In this document: positions 11,827 to 23,525 of the stretch, piece by piece
Layout: every line of letters begins with the position of its first letter
How positions within the stretch are numbered: the first letter of the stretch is position 1
Source of the DNA: Phoma sp. XZ068
Taxonomy: Eukaryota; Ascomycota; Dothideomycetes; Pleosporales; Didymellaceae
Length of the DNA: 64,000 nt
Reading direction: 5' to 3'
Assembly (NCBI GenBank): GCA_004835665.1
Contig: RBKR01000014.1
Span: 434,001-498,000, forward strand
Position numbers and translations under genes: made by a program
The notes under the pieces: generated by a model
What the model was told of the DNA's origin: nothing
Databases searched by the model: none
The model's input: only the letters and a program-made list of their open reading frames with translations

Positions 11827-13646
11827 ATGTTGGTATGTAGAAGGAGCAGTGGGGTTGGAAAGGTGCAGCAGGCTGACTAGACGCATCGTTAGCGTGCACG
11901 TTCATTACAGTGGTTCTGCCTCACCATTATTCTTCTTTCCGCTACAGCATTCGCTCAAGATTCACCGCCAGAGGATGACTGCGATTGGTACTGTTGGGTG
12001 GAGGGAAGACTTGATGCGCTGGAGCATCAAATGGCCAAGCTGACGGCACTTGTTGTAAGTTTAATGCATTCTCACGAGCTTTTACCCAACTAGTCATGTG
12101 CGAAAACAGCAGTTCAACTCTGGAAAGTCATAGTCGTTTCAACTGACAGCTATCAGTATTCTAGTAGGCCGAAAAGTGGCAACAAGCCATCCTACGCAGA
12201 ACGTCCTCCACAATATGCTACAAGCACAACGGCACGCTACTCCACAACGTTTGGAAAGCCATATGTAAGATACATGAAAGATATATGTGAGTTTGGGTTA
12301 TCCTGATTGTAACGTAGACAACCACCGCATATAATAACTACCCTACCAATGACAAGCCAACAACGAGCAAGAAGATCGCAGCAGTAACCACCACAGCTCA
12401 CACCTCATACCCGACAGATGTGAAGCCTCGCGATGGTTACCGAGCACTTGGCTATTTCGGCAACTGGGACATCTATGCGCGGAAATTCTTCCCGCAGAAA
12501 ATCCCAGCCGACAAGCTTACCCACGTGCTCTACGCCTTTGCTGATAACAGGGATGATGGCACTGTTTTTCTTACAGACAGTTATGCAGACACAGAAATCC
12601 ACTACGAAGGTGACTCTTGGTCAGATACGGGTAATAACTTGTACGGTGCTATGAAGCAACTCCAGCTTTTGAAGGCAAAGAACCGCAATATGAAAGTCAT
12701 GCTTAGCATTGGAGGCTGGACTTACACAAACACCAATAAGCACATGGACACGCCTGCTTCCACAGCAGCCGGCCGGAAGAAGTTCGCCGACAGCTGCGTG
12801 GCCATGATACGTGACTACGGTTTTGATGGCATTGACATCGACTGGGAGTACCCTCAAAACCCCCAGCAAGGCGGCCAACTTCTCGACCTTCTCAAAACCA
12901 TCCGTAAAGCACTCGATGACTACGCCTCAACCCTCATCTACGAAGACGGCCACGGCGATTCCGAACAGCCGCACTTTGAGCTCTCGATTGCGGCGCCGGC
13001 CGGCGCGTCCAACTACAAGAATATGCCCCTCCGCGAAATCAGCCAAGTTCTCGACTTTATTAACCTCATGGCCTATGATTATGCTGGATCATGGGACAAG
13101 ACCTCCGGGCATGCGCAGAATCTGTTCAAATCGCAATCAAACCCTGCTTCCACACCGTTCAATACGTACGATGTCATTCAAGATTACTTCGACGCTGGCG
13201 TCCCGGGGTCAAAGATCAACCTCGGTATGCCTATCTACGGACGCGCGTTCACTAACACCGCTGGCATTGGACAGCCGTACAACGGCAACGGTAAGGGAAC
13301 ATGGGAAGGGGGTGTGTACGACTGGAAGGATCTCCCGCTCCCTGGTGCGCAGGTGTACTACGACCAAGAAGCTGGTGGCACATACAGTTATGACAACAGC
13401 ACGGGCATGCTCGTTAGTTACGACACAGTGGACATGGCGCTCAAGAAAACGGCGTGGCTGAAGAAGACAGGCCTGGGTGGCGCTATGTGGTGGGAGGTGA
13501 GTGGCGACCGGTACGACGGGACGGGCCTGATCGATAACGTGGTTGACTCCCTCGGAGGCAAGGATGGGGGTGGTATGGAGCAGAAGAGCAATTGGTTGCG
13601 TTACCCGGACTCGAAGTACGACAACATCCGCGCAATGGGGGACTGA
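11827..13646 (+). CDS. secreted GH18 chitinase with long N-terminal extension
   Basis: Exons 11827-11832, 11911-12054, 12094-12264 and 12318-13646, all joined in phase 0, give 549 residues. The first exon is only six bases (ATG TTG). Joined to exon 2 it gives a signal peptide, MLWFCLTIILLSATAFA, followed by QDSPPEDD. A Ser/Thr/Tyr/Pro-rich region of about 110 residues follows, then a full GH18 domain. The chitinase motifs are KVMLSIGGWTY and the catalytic DGIDIDWEYP, with the acid/base Glu present, then NLMAYDYAGSW and the terminal GGAMWWEVSGD. It hydrolyses chitin beta-1,4 bonds and probably acts in wall remodelling or scavenging. The catalytic part is sure. The N-terminal exons are inferred from splice motifs and signal-peptide quality, and intron 2 is short (39 bases). 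Confidence 0.85.
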
Positions 13647-14205
13647 AAAACGTGGGCTTGTTTGATTTGCATCTTTGGCGTTTATGCATGTGGAGAGGGA
13701 CGTTTGGTTTTCCGTGGTGCGGTACAGTGCGTATCACATTATCGGAAACTAGTTTGAATCCCAAGTATCATCGTTTGTTTGCAGTAATTGCCGCGCTGAA
13801 CGAGTGGTCTGTGGGGCATAGTTTCATGATAGTGGAGACGCGGCATTGACATCGTTGGAATGGACTCGTGTGCTGCTGCCGTAATGGAGACCGGGGTGCA
13901 AGTGGAATGGTTGAGAAATGTGCGCTGCAGATGAGGTATTGGTAAGTGCTGTGATGGGCTAAACCGAAAATATCGAACAAAGGAAAGCGTTAGCTTTCTG
14001 TGAGTCCAGATTTGATTTGATTTGTTCAATCAATTCTCATGTTGAGATCATGCATGGGTGATGCGAACGCATGCTCAGGCCCTGAAAGGCCAAACCCAAA
14101 CTGCCCAAGTATGTACGCCACAACCAGCCAAGATGGTATATACAGATTGCTTAGCAAACGCCCCATACGCCAAAATCCATGCTTTCAATGCAAACATCTG
14201 CGGCC
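13647..14205. other. convergent intergenic region
   Basis: This contains the 3' flank of the chitinase gene and of the J-domain gene. I see no gene or RNA. Confidence 0.5.
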
Positions 14206-15120
14206 TTACTGCCGGCTTATCTCATTCGGTGTGCAATGCTCGGCCGGGGGTAGCATCCGATGGTAGCTCTCCTCGCCGGCCAGGTTTGCTTCTCTGTGCT
14301 CCAGGAACGTGCGTATCCGTTCATCCCGGTCTCCGCTCATAGTTGCATGGCGGCTCCGCTGGTACACACTGCTCGCCTCTCTGTGCACCTGATCTCTCCG
14401 CTCGACGACGGAGCTGTGGAAGCCGTTGAATCGCGTGCCCTGCATCACGCCGCCAATTGCTACGAATGCGAATAGCAATGACATGAAGGTGAAGTTGGAC
14501 ATTTGGAGAGGGCGTTCCTTTTGCGGATGTTCTGGATCGTTTTCGCTGTACCAGCGTTCCCAGTCTTCCCACGTGGCGTTGGCGCGTGGATCCGTGGTCC
14601 ATCGACTCCTGTCAAACTCCCAATCGTATGGGTTGTATGAATGGCCTGAGGACGTGGGTGTGCGGTGGTGGCCGGTCCAGCCGGCGCCCCAAGCATCATA
14701 CGCTTTCCGCTTCTCAGCATCAGAGAGTATGTTGTGCGCCGCAACGAGCATGCGGTACCGTTCTAGGCGGATGGCGACGGGGAGGTGACGTGTGGAGGAT
14801 CCCGGGTGGCAGCGATCCGGATGGTAGAGTTTGACAAGGGCATAATATCGGCTCTTCTTGTAAGCATCGCCCTTCTTACAATTCAGGATCTGGTACGGCG
14901 TGGGCGTCGTGTGCGGGCGGATAGGCTCGGGCCAGCTCAGCAGATCTGTCTCATTGCTGTCGACATGTTGTGCGTAGGTGCGGCGTGGTGTCGTGTGCTG
15001 CTGTCTCGGCGATGGATGACGACATGAGTATGGCGAGGCGGCGTGGGGGCCGTAGAGGGGCGTGTAGGTGTTGGCGTAGGCGCAGGACGAGAGGAGAATG
15101 GGTGACTTCTTTGGCAGCAT
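14206..15120 (-). CDS. J-domain protein with one membrane span
   Basis: A single exon of 304 residues, starting at the ATG at 15120; the upstream extension of the frame has no ATG. The N-terminus is rich in S, R, P and T with few acidic residues, compatible with a mitochondrial presequence. A J domain follows, starting at TPYQILNCKKGDAYKKSRYY, with the HPD tripeptide in KLYHPDRCHPG and helix IV in AAHNILSDAEKRKAYDAWG. HPD stimulates Hsp70 ATP hydrolysis. After a W/Y-rich linker there is one hydrophobic segment (FTFMSLLFAFVAIGGVM) and a charged tail. No G/F-rich or zinc-finger region is present, so it is a class C co-chaperone, probably anchored in a mitochondrial or ER membrane. Confidence 0.8.
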   Translation of the reverse strand: MLPKKSPILLSSCAYANTYTPLYGPHAASPYSCRHPSPRQQHTTPRRTYAQHVDSNETDLLSWPEPIRPHTTPTPYQILNCKKGDAYKKSRYYALVKLYHPDRCHPGSSTRHLPVAIRLERYRMLVAAHNILSDAEKRKAYDAWGAGWTGHHRTPTSSGHSYNPYDWEFDRSRWTTDPRANATWEDWERWYSENDPEHPQKERPLQMSNFTFMSLLFAFVAIGGVMQGTRFNGFHSSVVERRDQVHREASSVYQRSRHATMSGDRDERIRTFLEHREANLAGEESYHRMLPPAEHCTPNEISRQ

Positions 15121-15763
15121 CCTCGCGCGAGGTTGTCTGCAGACGGTGGCATATCTCCAGGGGGGTGGTCGGTGGAGCGTAGTCAGGTACTCGCTGGGTG
15201 TGGGGTGGAGGCCTGTAGCTAGCAGCGTTGCTAGAGCGGGGACAAGCCGCGGCCATCCATCCAAGCAGGACCCAGCCGGCAACAACGCCTAGTCTGCTCT
15301 AGCTTGCTTACATTATGCATTCCCTCTACATATGCGAGCACTCCTTCACGCTCGGCAGCTTTTTCAAAGACAAGTTCGGCCGTCGTGTCAGGACACAGCC
15401 ATAGACGCAAGCGCGGCCACTTCCGCTCCCCTCCAGTTTGCTGCGGCGCCTCAAGCGAGCAGACGCCGGTGGAGCCTTTCGGGCGCAAGGTTCATATGGT
15501 TCACTCCGAGTTTGAACTCAACGCCTAGCCTCCGGCTGCACTTGCATTTTCTGTGCGCGACCCTCACTTCTGGGGGGAAACGCATGAAATGTACGCCTAA
15601 AACAGTTGGCTGCCGACCGCAAACACGGCGTTGACTCTGGGTAAAGTGGGCTTGGTGAGGGGTTGCACAGTATAAGACGTATGCTGTAACGTTTGCGCTA
15701 GATGACTTGTCGTTGCCTCTTATATACTGCCTTTTCCCCCCAACTTGCACTTCCATCGACCTG
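15121..15763. other. divergent promoter region
   Basis: This lies between the starts of the J-domain gene (leftwards) and the unknown gene (rightwards). A TATATA element at 15721-15726 is close to the next ATG. No gene is supported. Confidence 0.45.
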
Positions 15764-16997
15764 ATGTTAGCTGCACGACACGGCCAGGATCCAGCCATGA
15801 GGGATCTGGAGCAAGAGCTGGCCGCCGCGGTGGCCCGTGGCTATGACAGCAACGGGCAACCACTTGAAGGCTTCTTCAACCTCACTCGGCGGATGGAAAA
15901 CGAAGAGGAGGACCAGTTCGACGTCGACCACACCATCCTCGACTTGCTGGCGTTTAAGGCAACAACTACCGTTTTCGAATGGCAGGCCTCCACAGACAAG
16001 TGGGAATCTGACTTGCCCAATGCCTTGGTCACAATGACTGCGGGTAAGCATACTCCTCAACCGAATGAGAAGCATGTAGTTGACTTCGCAGAGTGGAGAT
16101 CATTCCTGTCACAGAGGCACCAAGGCCGCCGCCTCAGTAACTTGGTTGCCTTTCGCTCACGACTGCTGCAGTTTGTCCTTCTTGTGACTTACCGGTACCA
16201 TCCATCACAATCATGGACAAACAGTAAGTCGATTGGAGGGCTGCAAGATCGCGACACCCGTCGAAAGCAGGCTTGGATGAGTACACACAGCCGAGATGAA
16301 TTCTCTCCGAAGGATCGCCCACTTTCAGATGATGCTCTGGAGTCTGCTCGGAAACTACGTGCGTCAGAGTTGGGTCTACCGACCAGCTTCAACCTCAAAG
16401 TGTTTCAAGACCGAGACCGCCCTTCGCTGAACTACTTGTTCACAATGTTCATTGAGCTCACAGCTGCACGGGCCAATTTGGGCGACGAGTGGCAGCCTAC
16501 GTCTGACTGGTTCGATCTGGCTGGCCAGTTTATGTTGCAGGCTGTCATCGATCAGTATTTGATCAATGGTCAAGTCCAGTCAGGAACTCTCCAAGATATT
16601 TTCTCCTATGGAAATCCGGGTCCTCAACGCGACGGCGAGGACACCAATATTACTGCAATGCGGAGCTTGTTCTGCAAGGACGGTACTCCAAGGGAAGAGC
16701 TACCGGAGTGGATAGCGATCAGACGCAATTATGTCAAGGAGGTAGGTCTTGATCTGGGTACTCATTAGGGTCGTTGACTGACTAGCGTAGGCAAATACCA
16801 TTCATGATCTCCAGAATATTGAAAACCACCACTCATACGTCAAGTTTGAAGGCAGTCTGCTCTCGTTCTTGCAGCATTTGCATGATAGCGCAGTCAAGCC
16901 TGATCTCGTGCAAGTCGAAGAAGGTCGGATCAACGTTGACGGGAATGAGCTGTGCGACACAGAGTCGAGAGAGATGATCGACCGCATGAGACTTTGA
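15764..16997 (+). CDS. conserved-looking protein of unknown function
   Basis: Exons 15764-16043, 16092-16741 and 16791-16997 give 378 residues. The first intron is 48 bases, a multiple of three with no stop, so it could be retained without breaking the frame; its GTAAGC and CGCAG ends favour splicing. I do not recognise the family. The sequence is mostly helical-looking and soluble, with no signal peptide or membrane span, Trp and Arg rich in the middle (FRSRLLQFVLLVTYRYHPSQ), and acidic near the N-terminus (ENEEEDQFDVDH). A second ATG at 15797 (MRDLEQE) may be the true start, because a TATATA element sits only 38 bases before the first ATG. Confidence 0.7.
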
Positions 16998-17161
16998 TTG
17001 GCCTTGTAAAGCACACATTCTTTTCGTTTCCCTGATGTAGGGCCGCTGTGCAAATCAGCTATAGGTTTTATACGATACCCATGACCATCCAGCCTTACCG
17101 CTTGCATATCTCCCATACTATCGCGCTCTACTTTCCGTGCCTCCTACTCACAAGATCTCAT

Positions 17162-17619
17162 CTACTTAGGATCCAATGCAACAACCTCAATCTCAACCCT
17201 CATATCATCCTCGCCTAGCCTCGTAACACCCACACAAGTCCAGATTGGTTGATGGTCCGGCATCCACTTCTTGAAATTCCGGGTCATAGCCGTGAGCGCC
17301 TCGTTGTTGATCGGTACGTGGTACGAGTTGACGCGGAAGACCTGTGACCAGCCTTTTCCACCGGCATCTTTGAGGTTGTGGTCGACATTCTCAAAAGCCT
17401 GGTCAATCTGCGCATTGATCTCGAGCAGGAACTCTCCTGTCTCCCGATTCCAGCCACCTAGGACGTTCTCAGTTCTAGTATGAGGTCGAAAAGCGAAATG
17501 CTGTCACCTTGACCGGCGCACTCGATGCGGTCTCCAACGCGAACGGCCTGGCTGTAACGAAACTTCTCACGGTTTCTTTCGCCAACGCCTTTGTATGAAT
17601 AGTATTGGAGGTCAGACAT
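17162..17619 (-). CDS. RidA (YjgF/YER057c/UK114) family protein
   Basis: Exon 1 is 17508-17619, the intron 17458-17507 and exon 2 17162-17457, giving 135 residues, the usual RidA size. RidA proteins hydrolyse reactive enamine/imine intermediates released by PLP enzymes. The sequence starts MSDLQYYSYKGVGERNREKF and continues with SQAVRVGDRIECAGQGGWN. It contains the family FENVDHNLKDAGGKGWSQVFRVNSY region. The usual catalytic Arg of RidA proper (in the P.RxT motif) is replaced around the C-terminal CVGVTRLGEDDMRVEIEVVA. There R of VTRLG is in place, so the active site may be intact, but this is by-eye alignment. It is divergent from the Zn2Cys6 factor, with about 410 bases between starts. Confidence 0.85.
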
Positions 17620-18029
17620 GGCAAATGATCCTAGGTAAAATGAAATTACGAGAGTTATCTTAAGTGCAATAGCGAGCCCCGAGCGTTCTTATACCTTCGG
17701 TCATTCGCCGGAATCTGCATTCCGATGCTCGATCATTGGTAGAATTTTCGAAGCTGTAGCGTGCAGAAGGTCCAGCCCGATGACGTCTTACAACCCAGAT
17801 GCTCGACTCTGGGCAACCCAACATCAGTCGTCACATGATGAATGTTTGGGGTAGAGGAACTACCTTCGAAATTACATCGTAGGCTTCGATCTCACCTTTC
17901 CCATGATTTCAAAGCGGAGATCCACTTTCCACGCTAACTTTGGAGATAGCGCCGACGACCACACCAATTCGCACCCGTTTCACCATCGATCTCTATTTGG
18001 CGTATTTTATCTCTCTGTCACCTGCTGCC
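17620..18029. promoter_or_regulatory. shared divergent promoter of RidA and the Zn2Cys6 factor
   Basis: The two starts face away from each other over about 410 bases. A pathway-specific regulator next to a metabolic gene often controls it, so the factor at 18030 could regulate the RidA gene. No defined CGG-type inverted repeat stood out by eye. Confidence 0.35.
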
Positions 18030-20522
18030 ATGCCGCAAGCTAGGCCCTCTCGTGGAATGAGAGCCGCTAATGGCTCGAAGCGGAGCAAATACGTCTCAAA
18101 GGCGTGCGAGCCGTGCCGTCAACGGCGAGCCAAGGTACGCACTTTTACCCAGGTCCTTGCACTGGCAGCTGAACTTGACGTTCAGTAATTGACTCTATCC
18201 TCAACATAGTGCGATGGAGAAAAGCCGGCCTGCTCATCGTGTGCAACGAGATCCCTCGATTGCCAGTACAGCACAGCCAGTGATGGCCGCAAGCCAGCCT
18301 CGAAGTCGTATGTACAACTCCTACGTGACCGCATAGAGATGCTTGAGTGTATATTACGGTCACACTCTATCGATGTCGATACCGCTGTTGCGCAATTTCA
18401 AAGTGAACACACCGGCTCCTCATGTGCAGCAGCGAATCTCAGTAACTGCACCACTACTGCGCAGTTCGAGGAGGTCTGCGCGGCATTCGAAGGTACTTTA
18501 TCGCTCGACGAAGCGATCAACTTTGATGAAGATGGAGAGTTCCACTACATCGGACCCACAAGTGGCCGCTTAGGATTCCAGGACTGTAAGCTATCTCTAA
18601 ATTAAAATTATGCCCAAACGGCCGTTGTACTAATTTAGGCCCCGTATAGTACATGACACAAGATGCGACAACTACATGTTCCCACGGAATGGCTCACGCA
18701 TCGTTGATCGCAATACAAATCTTCGCCCTCTCTCCAAAGCTCAGCTCAACCCCTCAATATTGAAAATAGATGCAGACCTCCAAGCAGAACTAATCAATCT
18801 ATATTTCACCTGGCAGAACCCTTGGTTCCCCGTCCTAGACGAGTCTCTGTTCAGGAAGTGTCTGCAACAAAGCAGCGGGCGGTATTACAGTCCACTACTC
18901 TTGAACTGTGTACTCGCGGCTGGATCTCGATTGTCTGATAGACTCGAGCTCCGCACGGACCCGAACGATGCAAACACCGCTGGATTTAAATTCCTGGAAG
19001 AAGCAGAGATCCAACTACACTATGATATGAAAGCTCCCAACTTAGCGACCGTTCAAGCAGTCTCGATCTTGATCTCAGTGTATTGTGTAAGTTATCCTGC
19101 AAGGACTGCTCTGGTACAAATAACCACACTGACCACATGTAGAGCTATGGAGCTGATGCTGTAGCATGGCTTCATCAGGGCACAGCTCATAGGCTCGTAC
19201 TTGATATGGGCCTCAACTTCGACACCGCGTCCATCGTTGGGTCGGGTTGCGTGACACCTGAGGAAATCAGTCTACGGCGACAAATTTACTGGTCCTTGTA
19301 CTGTGCAGACAAGCTTCACGCAAACTATTCGGGACGGGTTTGCACGATGCTGGTACGTATTCAAAGCTGTTTACTTGCCGATTGTACTTCTATAAATCAG
19401 GTTTTTAATCGGGCAGCTAACTGTGATACACAGAGCATACAAGCCTCCGTAAAGCTACCCTTACCGACAAGTAACGATCAAAGTCATGTCGAATCCTACC
19501 TTCGGTCCCAGCGTAGTACAACCCTGCTTAGATTTCATGCAACCGAAAGCCGGATTCTGGAAAAGGTTTTGCTCGCTTTGTAGGTCGTCCGACCACGCTA
19601 CTAATTATTGTTATGTTAACAAGTGGCTAGCTATGCGCCACAACCATCTCACACCGGGCCTCGTTGCGAGCCATTTTTCAATGCGACTCTCGTAGAGCTC
19701 CAAAACTGGTTGTATGACCTACCTGACGATCTGAAATTAGATATTGGTGGACAAGCGAGCACCTTCCCGCAAGCATACACTCTTCATATGGTCTTTCACA
19801 CAACCGTCATTCTCCTTGGCAATGCAGTGCTGGCTAGCAGTGCGCGCACAGCGCAGACAAACGGTAGCGACTTGGAATCGCTAACCAAAAAGGCAAGCTG
19901 CGTTTGTTACGAAGCTGCAACACACATATGCCTTATCGCGAAGAAATTCCGAAACGCGTTTGGCAGCTTCCGCAAGAGTCCAGTCTCCGCTACGCACTGC
20001 CTGCTATCAGCAGGTCTTGTGCTTACACAAGTGGCAAGTACCGAAATCGAAGCCACCACGCGAAAGGCTGCTACCTCAAACGTCGATCTATGCCTCCAAT
20101 GTCTGGATGAACTGTCAGTCTCTTGGAAGCCAGCGGGACGTACCCATCGAAATCTCGCCATGCTCCGCACGCATAAATTAGGCATGGACAACAGCGCAGC
20201 CGCAAAGGAGGAGAAGATAAACAGCCAACAATTGCCCACAGCTGATCTCGATCCTCTATCCGTGCCTAGCATTTTGGACTACAATGGTGCCTGTTCCCTA
20301 GAGGGAACTGATGCTATGGGGCAATGTATCGCGCCATCGGTCATTCTAGAAGACACTCACAGCTTCTTTGAATCCTCAACGAGCGACGTGAATCCCATGC
20401 ATAGTCATCAGTTTTCATCAGAGCTCTCTGATCCATCGTTGTTAGACACTGTATTCTGGGGAAATTACGGCATGGATCTGACAGGTTTCCCAAATTTAGG
20501 GGATTTAGACTATCTGCATTGA
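18030..20522 (+). CDS. Zn2Cys6 transcription factor with fungal-specific middle domain
   Basis: Exons 18030-18134, 18210-18585, 18650-19086, 19143-19352, 19434-19579 and 19631-20522 give 721 residues with consistent phases. The binuclear zinc cluster at residues 29-57 reads ACEPCRQRRAKCDGEKPACS then CATRSLDC, with six cysteines in the normal spacing; intron 1 falls inside it, as in many fungal factors. A coiled linker (LLRDRIEMLECIL) for dimerisation follows. The fungal transcription factor middle homology region runs from about residue 190 (LINLYFTWQNPWFPVLDESLF; GADAVAWLHQGTAHRLVLDMGLN; RRQIYWSLYCADK). The C-terminal 100 residues are acidic and hydrophobic, consistent with an activation domain. 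The fifth intron's acceptor was chosen for frame continuity, with a CTAAT branch site. Target genes are unknown. Confidence 0.88.
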
Positions 20523-20707
20523 GACCACTTGCTCCCATACGCATGGGTTATGGCCGATCCAATAAAATGGCAATCCACAGCAAGCAAAGCGAGCACAGCG
20601 ACTGTAGCCACAAACCCACGCGTCGGATTGCATCTCACTTGATAAAGGAGACATATAATTAAGACGTATTAGTTCAAACCGTTGTCATTATTCATCAACA
20701 AGCTTTT

Positions 20708-21275
20708 TTAAAAGCTCGCAATCGCGCGACGATCCCACTTCTTCCCATTGATGGCAACCCAAGCAACAAAGAGTCTGGGCACATTATCCTCATCTTTCCC
20801 TCTGTAGTACACCTTCAGCTCATCCTTGGTGAACGCTGTAGTGATAACCGAACCAGGAATTGCTTCATACTCTTTTGTAGTCAGAGCGCCCCTGAACCAG
20901 CCATCCTTCTCGTTCCAACCGATCTCAACGAGGTTATTCTTGTCCGACAGATAGTACACACGAGTCTATGTTGTATCAGAGCATTCACCACTTGTACAAT
21001 CGGGCATGTATATGTACCTGTGGGATATTCGCACCGTCGGTGTACTCGAGCACACCCAACTGTGAGTTGCCAGCCTTTGGCGGTGGGGTTTTGTCTTTGA
21101 TATCCTCGAATAGGATGTTGCTCGGCTCGTACTTAGGGTCGTTATCTTCGACCTCGCCCTCTTTGGGGCCCTGGAAGATTCTGATCTTCGCGTCCGCGGT
21201 GATGTAGTATAACCACCATCGGTTCCTGGACTTGTCGAAGACAGCGACCATGTCCGATGGAATAGCGTCAGCCAT
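20708..21275 (-). CDS. small protein resembling fungal fucose-specific lectin repeats
   Basis: Exons 21018-21275 and 20708-20965 encode 171 residues with no signal peptide. The sequence contains repeated Trp/Tyr strands of beta-propeller type: NRWWLYYITADAKIRIFQG, TRVYYLSDKNNLVEIGWNEK then DGWFRGALT, and LKVYYRGKDEDNVPRLFVAW. The x-VYY...W-GW pattern is like Aleuria aurantia-type fucose-binding lectins. Those have six blades in about 310 residues, so this is about half length and would have to pair, or be a degenerate or different fold. A TATA box lies at 21368-21375. Sugar binding is an inference. Confidence 0.6.
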
Positions 21276-23525
21276 GATGTTATTGCTTCTAGCTGTATAT
21301 TTGGGATACGGTGAAAGTGCAGATTAAACTATGGGAGCAGCGGCTGTCTGGCTTTTGAAGGAAGCCCTATTTATATTTCACAGCCAGGAGAATAGAGCAG
21401 AGTAGTTGCGGCTTGCGATTTCTCAGCTGAGAGGTCACAGTAGTAAAGTTGCAGCTGATGGCTACTGCACTCCTCTCAGAGGTACCGTACATGTTGTGGT
21501 GTTGACTGGGCAATGGCGTATCCTCTCAGCTGCGCGATTGCGCCAATCATTGATCATGGTCTTGTTCATCCTTGATCTGTCTGGCTCGGTTGTGTGGCGC
21601 GATAGCAACTGGAACGCTTCCATTTTTCTCCTGCAGCATCAACCGATCCACTCAGGTGGAGGATGTATAAGCCTAGTAGGTGTGATGAAGCTGTCAGCGG
21701 AACGGTTGAGCGTCTCATAGAACCTCTGCCGGAAGATGCCAGCTGAGAAGATCCAGCACCCTTTTTGGATGAGAAAAGAGGCATTTCAGAGAGATAGGCG
21801 TACACATGCGGTTAGTAGAGTAGTCCGGCGGTTCAGCTGGCGTACTTGAGGGAGTATCAGGTTGAGCTTGACGCAAATAAGCTTCGTCTGCCGCACGATC
21901 ATGCTGGCTTGGAATTCTAGAATCAGGCCACACATCAGATAGGAAGGTGATTGCTACTCCCCGCACTTCTCGGTGTACGATGTGCAGTGTGGCTTACGAT
22001 GGTGGTGAAATGGAGCTGCGGCTGACTGAAGCGGGGTTGTCGATGAGCTGTGCTGAGCCTTGATGCTGTGAACCCCCAACTCAGCGGGTGTGAACGTAAT
22101 TTTGGATTGGTACGGATAGAGCTTCTCAATTCCCATTTGTAGACATGTGAGATCGTATTCGAAGTTGTGTAGTATCTAGGGTATAACGTGGAGCTGAGGC
22201 GTGGCCCCCAGGCTGATCGGTATTAGCTAGCCACCAAACCAACGACTTCGACCATTTTCAGCCCATGCTCAACAATGCTATTGGACCGTATGCATACTTA
22301 TACGCATCAACTGTAGCTAGAAATGGTGGATAGTGTCCGGTGGATGATGCGCGGCGCCTGAGATGAAAAGGATCAAACAATCATGATAAATGCCCTTAAA
22401 GTGACGTGCTGTGGTCTCTCAAGCGCCGAGGGAACGGCAAATATTAAGGTAGAGGACACTTGTAACCATCGTTCTGTATTTTCAAAAACGAAGGCATGCG
22501 AACATCGACCATACAGTAGTAGGTATAACGCTGCATATACGCTGTTTATGTCAGGCTGAGCGAAAGGAAGCCCTCGTGATCATTCGCCGCTAGAGTCTAA
22601 AATCCACCGTATTCGATGTTGTTGCTACTGGAAATGGGAAATGAGCATTGTTCTTGTGGCGTGGCTGCATGAGGCGATCGATGGTGATTCAATCGTAACT
22701 TCAACCATGCCCACAAACACCGCCACCAAGCAGTATTTGTTTACCTGGTTCTCCTACAAATCCCATTGCGACAGATGGCTAACGGAGAGGATAAGATGTA
22801 CAATCTCATATAACGTGTAGCCAAGTTATTGCTTTTGAGCAATGTAGTGGGAAACAATGGCACCGTGACCTCGAGGCTTTGAGGAAAAAGTGTGGGGAGT
22901 GAAGGAAGCCACGTAGAGACAGCGCAAACAACCTTACACAGCGTTAAACAACAATCATGAAACAATGTTCGATGGCAAGTCTAGCAGCAGAAGCATGGGG
23001 AGGAGGTCTTTACGCCTGACAGCTATATGTTAAGTTTGGAAGACGTCGGCAGTCTCCAATGCACAGTCGGAAGACGGATTGCCTGCATACTAGCAGTATC
23101 TCGTCTTACAGTTAGGTTGTCGTCTTTGTAGAAATAACGCTGAATCCTGGTTTCTTTTATTCATAAGGATGACTAGAAAGTTGCCATTGTCCTCAGGTGA
23201 GCACGGGTGAGAAGCAGATTGATAAAGACCCTAGGTACCTGTTGTAGAGTGAAGGACTGGGTATAAGGGAACTTCATCGCCAAAGGAGGGTGTACGATCT
23301 TCTCATGAGTGTAAGGCGGCTAGGCTGGAAACGCTAGTACCGATTCGCTCTAGCGCCTCATACCAGCAAGTTGCGCCGCAACTTGTTTCGCATCTTCACC
23401 TTGCTTCACAGTCCACTGCACGACCACCTCGTCCTCTCAATACCGATCCTTCCCTTGAGACCAACTTCAACTTCCATCTTCTTCAATTTCTTAGTGCCAG
23501 AGGATTGAAAGCTGTCTTTCCCGAC
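21276..23525. other. gene-poor stretch of 2.2 kb
   Basis: The left end holds the lectin-like gene's promoter. I find no confident gene. A weak leftward coding candidate covers about 21715-22136 (see findings). The rest has stops in all frames every few dozen codons and no recognisable transposon or tandem repeat. Confidence 0.4.
21368..21375 (-). promoter_or_regulatory. TATA box of the lectin-like gene
   Basis: TATAAATA on the minus strand, about 95 bases upstream of the ATG at 21275. This is a canonical TATA element at a plausible distance. Confidence 0.5.

Noticed and set aside
21406..21720. Plus-strand frame of 104 codons starting in the lectin-like gene's promoter
   Set aside because: It overlaps a plausible TATA region and has no protein-like pattern.
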